Positions 7,782-10,212 of a stretch of 10,212 nucleotides of DNA are shown here, piece by piece. The position numbers and the translations under genes were made by a program. The stretch spans positions 1 through 10,212 of the forward strand of contig JAICSX010000060.1 of assembly GCA_025936675.1 (NCBI GenBank), read 5' to 3'. The stretch is from Sphingomonas sp. Lineage in GTDB: Bacteria > Pseudomonadota > Alphaproteobacteria > Sphingomonadales > Sphingomonadaceae. The notes beneath the pieces are model-generated. The model was not told the origin of the DNA, ran no database searches, and saw only the letters and a program-made list of their open reading frames with translations. The number at the start of each line of letters is the position of its first letter. The first letter of the stretch is position 1.

Positions 7782-8512
7782 CCGTCCGCATTGCGATGTG
7801 GTCGGGTCCGCGAAACCTTTCCACGGCGATGATGCGCAGCTTCGGGAGCAGGACCGATACGTTCGTCTCGGACGAGCCCTTCTACGGCTGTTTCCTCAAG
7901 ACCACCGGCGCCAATCATCCGATGCGGGATCAGGTCATTGCTGCCATGGACTGCGACTGGGACAGCGTGATGAAGACGCTTCGCGGCGATGCGCCAAGCG
8001 GCTCTCCAATCTGGTACCAGAAGCAGATGTGGCACCATATGGCGGGGCCAATTGGCTACGAAGATTTCGCCGGCTTCACTCACGCTTTCCTGATCCGCGA
8101 GCCTGAGCGGATGATCGCTTCGTACTTGAGGAAACGCGAAGCAGCGCATTTCGAGGATTTCGGATTGGAGAAGCAGGCCGAATTCTTCGAGCGCGAGGCG
8201 CAGCGCCTCGGCCACGCGCCGGCGGTGATCGACGCAAACGATGTTCTTGCCGATCCTGATGGAGTCCTGTCGAAGCTCTGCGGAGCGCTGGGCATCGCAT
8301 GGGATGCAGCAATGCTGAGCTGGGCTCCCGGGCGGCGGCAGACCGACGGCCCGTGGGCGCCGCATTGGTATGGCGCAGTCGACAAAAGCACAGGCTTCGG
8401 TCCGCCCGAGACTAACGCGGTCGACCTGCCCGACGAAGCGCGCCGTCTCGCCGACCGCTGCCGCCCTTATTACCAGGGTCTCGCCGCACATCGAATAGAG
8501 GCGGGGCCGTGA
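7778..8512 (+). CDS. Sulfotransferase-like P-loop protein
   Basis: A 244-residue soluble protein. The N-terminal MWSGPRNLSTAMMRSF (7-22) is a sulfotransferase-type 5'-phosphosulfate-binding loop. LIREPERMIASY, with Arg107 and Ser115, resembles the 3'-phosphate-binding segment. A PAPS-dependent sulfotransferase or related nucleotide-binding role is therefore plausible but not shown. Other conserved-looking pieces are DEPFYGCFLKTTG near the start and DGPWAPHWYGAVDKSTGF near the end. From memory, both also occur in the N-terminal half of plant aminotransferase-like fusion proteins. The GTG start at 7778 shares GTGA with the aminotransferase stop; GGAGGA at 7760-7765 lies 12 nt upstream. An open frame extends back to 7697 but only overlaps the aminotransferase. 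It overlaps the next gene in the same way, so the three genes are probably one operon. Confidence 0.85.
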   Translation: MTVRIAMWSGPRNLSTAMMRSFGSRTDTFVSDEPFYGCFLKTTGANHPMRDQVIAAMDCDWDSVMKTLRGDAPSGSPIWYQKQMWHHMAGPIGYEDFAGFTHAFLIREPERMIASYLRKREAAHFEDFGLEKQAEFFEREAQRLGHAPAVIDANDVLADPDGVLSKLCGALGIAWDAAMLSWAPGRRQTDGPWAPHWYGAVDKSTGFGPPETNAVDLPDEARRLADRCRPYYQGLAAHRIEAGP

Positions 8513-9072
8513 TGGACGCCTTCAGCTACCTGTCAGTCCTGCTGTCGATCATCCTCGGACTGGCCATCGCGCAGGTCCTCCAGGGCTATCGCGCCCTGCT
8601 GCTCGCGCGCGGGCGGATTCACGCGGACGCGGCACCGCTGATTTGGAGCGGCCTCATCCTGCTGTTCGCCGCCCAGGCCTGGTGGGCGAGCTTCGGGCTG
8701 AATGCGCGGCAGAACTGGGACTTCCTCGATTTCTTCGCCATCCTCGTCCAGATGGGGCTGCTGTACATGCTGTCGGCCCTTGTCCTGCCCGACGTCCCTG
8801 CAGAGCAGCCGGTCGACCTCGCGCGTCACTTCGAGCGTCATCGAAAGGCGTTCTTCGCCTTCCTGATCGCCATGCTTGCAAGCAGCATCCTCAAGGAAGC
8901 CGTGCTGGAGCATCGGCTCACGTCGCCGCTCAACCTCGCCTTTCACCTCCTGCTTGCAGCGATTGGCCTCGCAGGCATGGTTTTCGCGGGCAAGAAGGTT
9001 CAGCTCTGGCTAGCCTTGTTCGCTGTTGCTGGCTTTCTCACTTACGTCGCGCTGCTGTTCGCGCGGCTTTAA
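8509..9072 (+). CDS. Six-helix hypothetical inner-membrane protein
   Basis: A 187-residue protein I cannot assign to a named family. Six hydrophobic segments lie at about 5-25, 42-64, 74-93, 112-128, 139-160 and 164-184, joined by short loops. Trp residues cluster around 48-70, and a charged RHFERHRK stretch precedes helix 4. No signal peptide, catalytic motif or soluble domain is seen. It is the third gene of the aminotransferase and sulfotransferase-like unit: its GTG at 8509 overlaps the preceding stop (GTGA), with AGAGG at 8497-8501. ATG 8512, the very next codon, is an equally possible start. The tight coupling hints at a shared process, but the family could also be a general membrane protein of this lineage. 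Confidence 0.75.
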   Translation: MMDAFSYLSVLLSIILGLAIAQVLQGYRALLLARGRIHADAAPLIWSGLILLFAAQAWWASFGLNARQNWDFLDFFAILVQMGLLYMLSALVLPDVPAEQPVDLARHFERHRKAFFAFLIAMLASSILKEAVLEHRLTSPLNLAFHLLLAAIGLAGMVFAGKKVQLWLALFAVAGFLTYVALLFARL

Positions 9073-9082
9073 CGGCTAGCCG
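9073..9082. repeat. Perfect 10-bp palindrome at a convergent gene junction
   Basis: CGGCTAGCCG lies right after the TAA of the membrane protein and covers the last codons of the convergent small gene. Its AGCCG arm can also pair with CGGCT at 9064-9068, leaving a 9-nt loop. Either pairing is too short, and without a T tract on either strand, to call a terminator. Confidence 0.35.
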
Positions 9083-9327
9083 ATGACCTTCACGCCATTC
9101 TTGACCCATTCCTTGTCCACGTCGACGTCCTGGTCCGCCCATTCCGCGCGCGTCCAACATTGGATGGTTTGGACGTTGCTGCCGGTGACCGGGTCGACAT
9201 GCATGCAGTAGAGCGTGCGTGGGCTTCCAGGCGGCGCGGTGCTTGGTTCGCTCTGCTGGATGCTTGCGGCAAACAGCGGCGATCCAGCCGCAAGCAAGAC
9301 GAAGGATAGCAATCTCTTTCGTGCCAT
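9076..9327 (-). CDS. Small secreted two-cysteine hypothetical protein
   Basis: An 83-residue protein with a Sec signal peptide: basic MARKR, a hydrophobic stretch LLSFVLLAAG, and a likely cut after Ala20 or Ala21. The mature part of about 62 residues has a Pro/Ser-rich start, then LYCMHVDPVTGS and IQCWTRAEWADQ with Cys41 and Cys57, which could form a disulfide in the periplasm. The C-terminal end is charged (DVDVDKEW). Similar small proteins seem common in sphingomonads as far as I recall, but none has a known function. AGGAG on the minus strand (9335-9339) sits 7 nt before ATG 9327 and fixes that start over the upstream ATG at 9342. It is convergent with the membrane protein gene and divergent from the hydrolase gene. 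Confidence 0.78.
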   Translation of the reverse strand: MARKRLLSFVLLAAGSPLFAASIQQSEPSTAPPGSPRTLYCMHVDPVTGSNVQTIQCWTRAEWADQDVDVDKEWVKNGVKVIG

Positions 9328-9477
9328 GTCGTTTCTCCTCATGGCCGAACCCCTCGACGGGACATTCTAGCGGCAGTTGCAGTCGGATGCGAGCTAAGCG
9401 ACGTTCGTACGTTGCTGGCTGCATTGCTTCACCAACGACGCTTCGCCTAGGCTCTTCGGATCGAGATAGGGGGAATC
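9328..9477. promoter_or_regulatory. Divergent intergenic region between secreted protein and hydrolase
   Basis: These 150 bases must hold the promoters of the two divergent genes. AGGAG (minus, 9335-9339) and AGGGGGA (plus, 9468-9474, 3 nt before ATG 9478) are strong ribosome binding sites. No clear -35/-10 pair was found in either direction. The only structured element is the inverted repeat at 9396-9443, listed separately. Confidence 0.4.
9396..9443. repeat. Imperfect inverted repeat, 13-bp arms
   Basis: The left arm AAGCGACGTTCGT (9396-9408) and the reverse complement of the right arm (9431-9443), AAGCGTCGTTGGT, agree at 11 of 13 positions, with a 22-nt spacer. It lies 34 nt upstream of the hydrolase start. 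It could be an operator for a dimeric regulator or a leader hairpin, or chance. Confidence 0.35.
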
Positions 9478-10212
9478 ATGCGCGCATGGCTACTAAGCGG
9501 CATTGGCTTTGCCGCAACGATGGTCACGGCTCCGGCCGCGGCACAGGTCTATGACGAACGACCTGCCCACGTCACGCAAGCAACGACGGGCTGGGATTAT
9601 GAGCGCCGCACGGCCGAGATACCGATGCGCGACGGCGTGAAGCTGCACACCGTCATCCTCATTCCGAAGGGCGCCATGAATGCCGGGATCGTGCTGACGC
9701 GGACGCCCTACAATGCCGATGCGCTGACCAGTAACGTCAAGAGTGGGCACCTCGTCGCCGCGCTCGACGGTTACGACAATGCCGCGGACGTTATCGTCGA
9801 CGGCGGCTATATCCGCGTCATTCAGGATATCCGCGGCAAGTACGGGTCCGAGGGGACCTACGTGATGAACCGGCCGCTGGTCGGAAATCCGCTCAATCCC
9901 ACCAAGGTCGACGATTCGACCGACGCGTACGACACGATCGATTGGCTGGTGAAGCATGTGCCAGAGAGCAACGGGCGCGTCGGCATCATCGGCATCAGCT
10001 ATGACGGCTACGAGCCTTTGGTTGCGCTCGTGAATCCGCATCCGGCCCTAAAGGTCTCGGTGCCAATGAACCCGATGGTCGACGGCTGGCGCGGCGACGA
10101 CTGGTTCCACAACGGCGCTTTTCGCCAGACCGGCACCGATTACGTCTTCGAACAGGAAGCGACCCGCGACAACAGCGCGCCGTTCAACTGGAACACGTAC
10201 GACATCTATGAC
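9478..10212 (+). CDS. Secreted alpha-amino acid ester hydrolase, CocE/NonD family (3'-truncated by window)
   Basis: The first 245 residues of a serine hydrolase whose relatives run to about 600 or more. A Sec signal peptide is clear (MRAWLLSG to APAAAQ, cut after Ala22), so the enzyme acts in the periplasm or outside. The alpha/beta-hydrolase body shows IPMRDGVKL, RTPYN (75-79), DIRGKYGSEG (from 117), NPTKVDDSTDAYDTIDWL, and the nucleophile elbow GISYDGY with Ser174. MVDGWRGDDWFHNGAFR follows, with Asp208. These match alpha-amino acid ester hydrolases of Xanthomonas and Acetobacter, whose Ser174 and carboxylate-cluster Asp208 (X. citri numbering, from memory) fall at the same positions. Such enzymes hydrolyse esters and amides with an alpha-amino group and act on beta-lactam antibiotics such as ampicillin and cephalexin. 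The other catalytic residues lie beyond the window. AGGGGGA precedes the ATG. Confidence 0.9.
   Translation, partial: MRAWLLSGIGFAATMVTAPAAAQVYDERPAHVTQATTGWDYERRTAEIPMRDGVKLHTVILIPKGAMNAGIVLTRTPYNADALTSNVKSGHLVAALDGYDNAADVIVDGGYIRVIQDIRGKYGSEGTYVMNRPLVGNPLNPTKVDDSTDAYDTIDWLVKHVPESNGRVGIIGISYDGYEPLVALVNPHPALKVSVPMNPMVDGWRGDDWFHNGAFRQTGTDYVFEQEATRDNSAPFNWNTYDIYD

Noticed and set aside
7733..8491. Minus-strand open frame of 252 residues opposite the sulfotransferase-like gene
   Set aside because: Shadow frame typical of GC-rich coding DNA; no recognisable domain, while the plus strand has clear motifs.
1..10212. CRISPR arrays, tRNA or rRNA genes, insertion sequences, prophage or defence systems
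   Set aside because: No regularly spaced repeats, no RNA gene signatures and no transposase, integrase or nuclease motifs were seen on either strand.

Overview
This GC-rich window carries eleven protein genes, tightly packed and on both strands. It looks like the chromosome of an alphaproteobacterium, most likely a member of the Sphingomonadales. That placement is a judgement from protein style: a single-lipoyl-domain pyruvate dehydrogenase E2 next to a hotdog thioesterase and an E3, a small secreted two-cysteine protein of a kind I associate with sphingomonads, and a secreted alpha-amino acid ester hydrolase. No rRNA, tRNA, IS element or CRISPR array was seen.

Region 1 (25-5514, plus strand) is one compact run: pyruvate dehydrogenase E2, a YciA-like acyl-CoA thioesterase, dihydrolipoamide dehydrogenase (E3), a polytopic membrane protein resembling GT-C glycosyltransferases, and a cation diffusion facilitator of the SLC30A9/ZnT9-like type. 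The first four genes overlap end to start. E2 and E3 are subunits of the complex that makes acetyl-CoA; the thioesterase between them could act on acyl-CoA but lacks the Asp that is catalytic in YciA. The E1 genes presumably lie upstream of the window.

Region 2 (5520-6740, minus strand) is a second, different GT-C-like membrane protein. It converges on the transporter gene with only 5 bp between the stop codons. A short AT-rich stretch separates it from the next, divergent, unit.

Region 3 (6864-9072, plus strand) is a three-gene unit with GTGA stop/start overlaps: a class IV PLP-dependent aminotransferase, a sulfotransferase-like P-loop protein and a six-helix membrane protein. From memory, the first two correspond to the two halves of a single fused plant protein family (the Arabidopsis 'branched-chain-amino-acid aminotransferase-like' proteins), in the opposite order. 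This is the most interesting point in the window, because it suggests the two proteins work as an uncharacterised functional pair.

Region 4 (9076-10212) holds a small secreted protein on the minus strand and, divergent from it, the first 245 residues of a secreted alpha-amino acid ester hydrolase (CocE/NonD superfamily) that runs off the right edge. An imperfect inverted repeat lies in the divergent promoter region between them.
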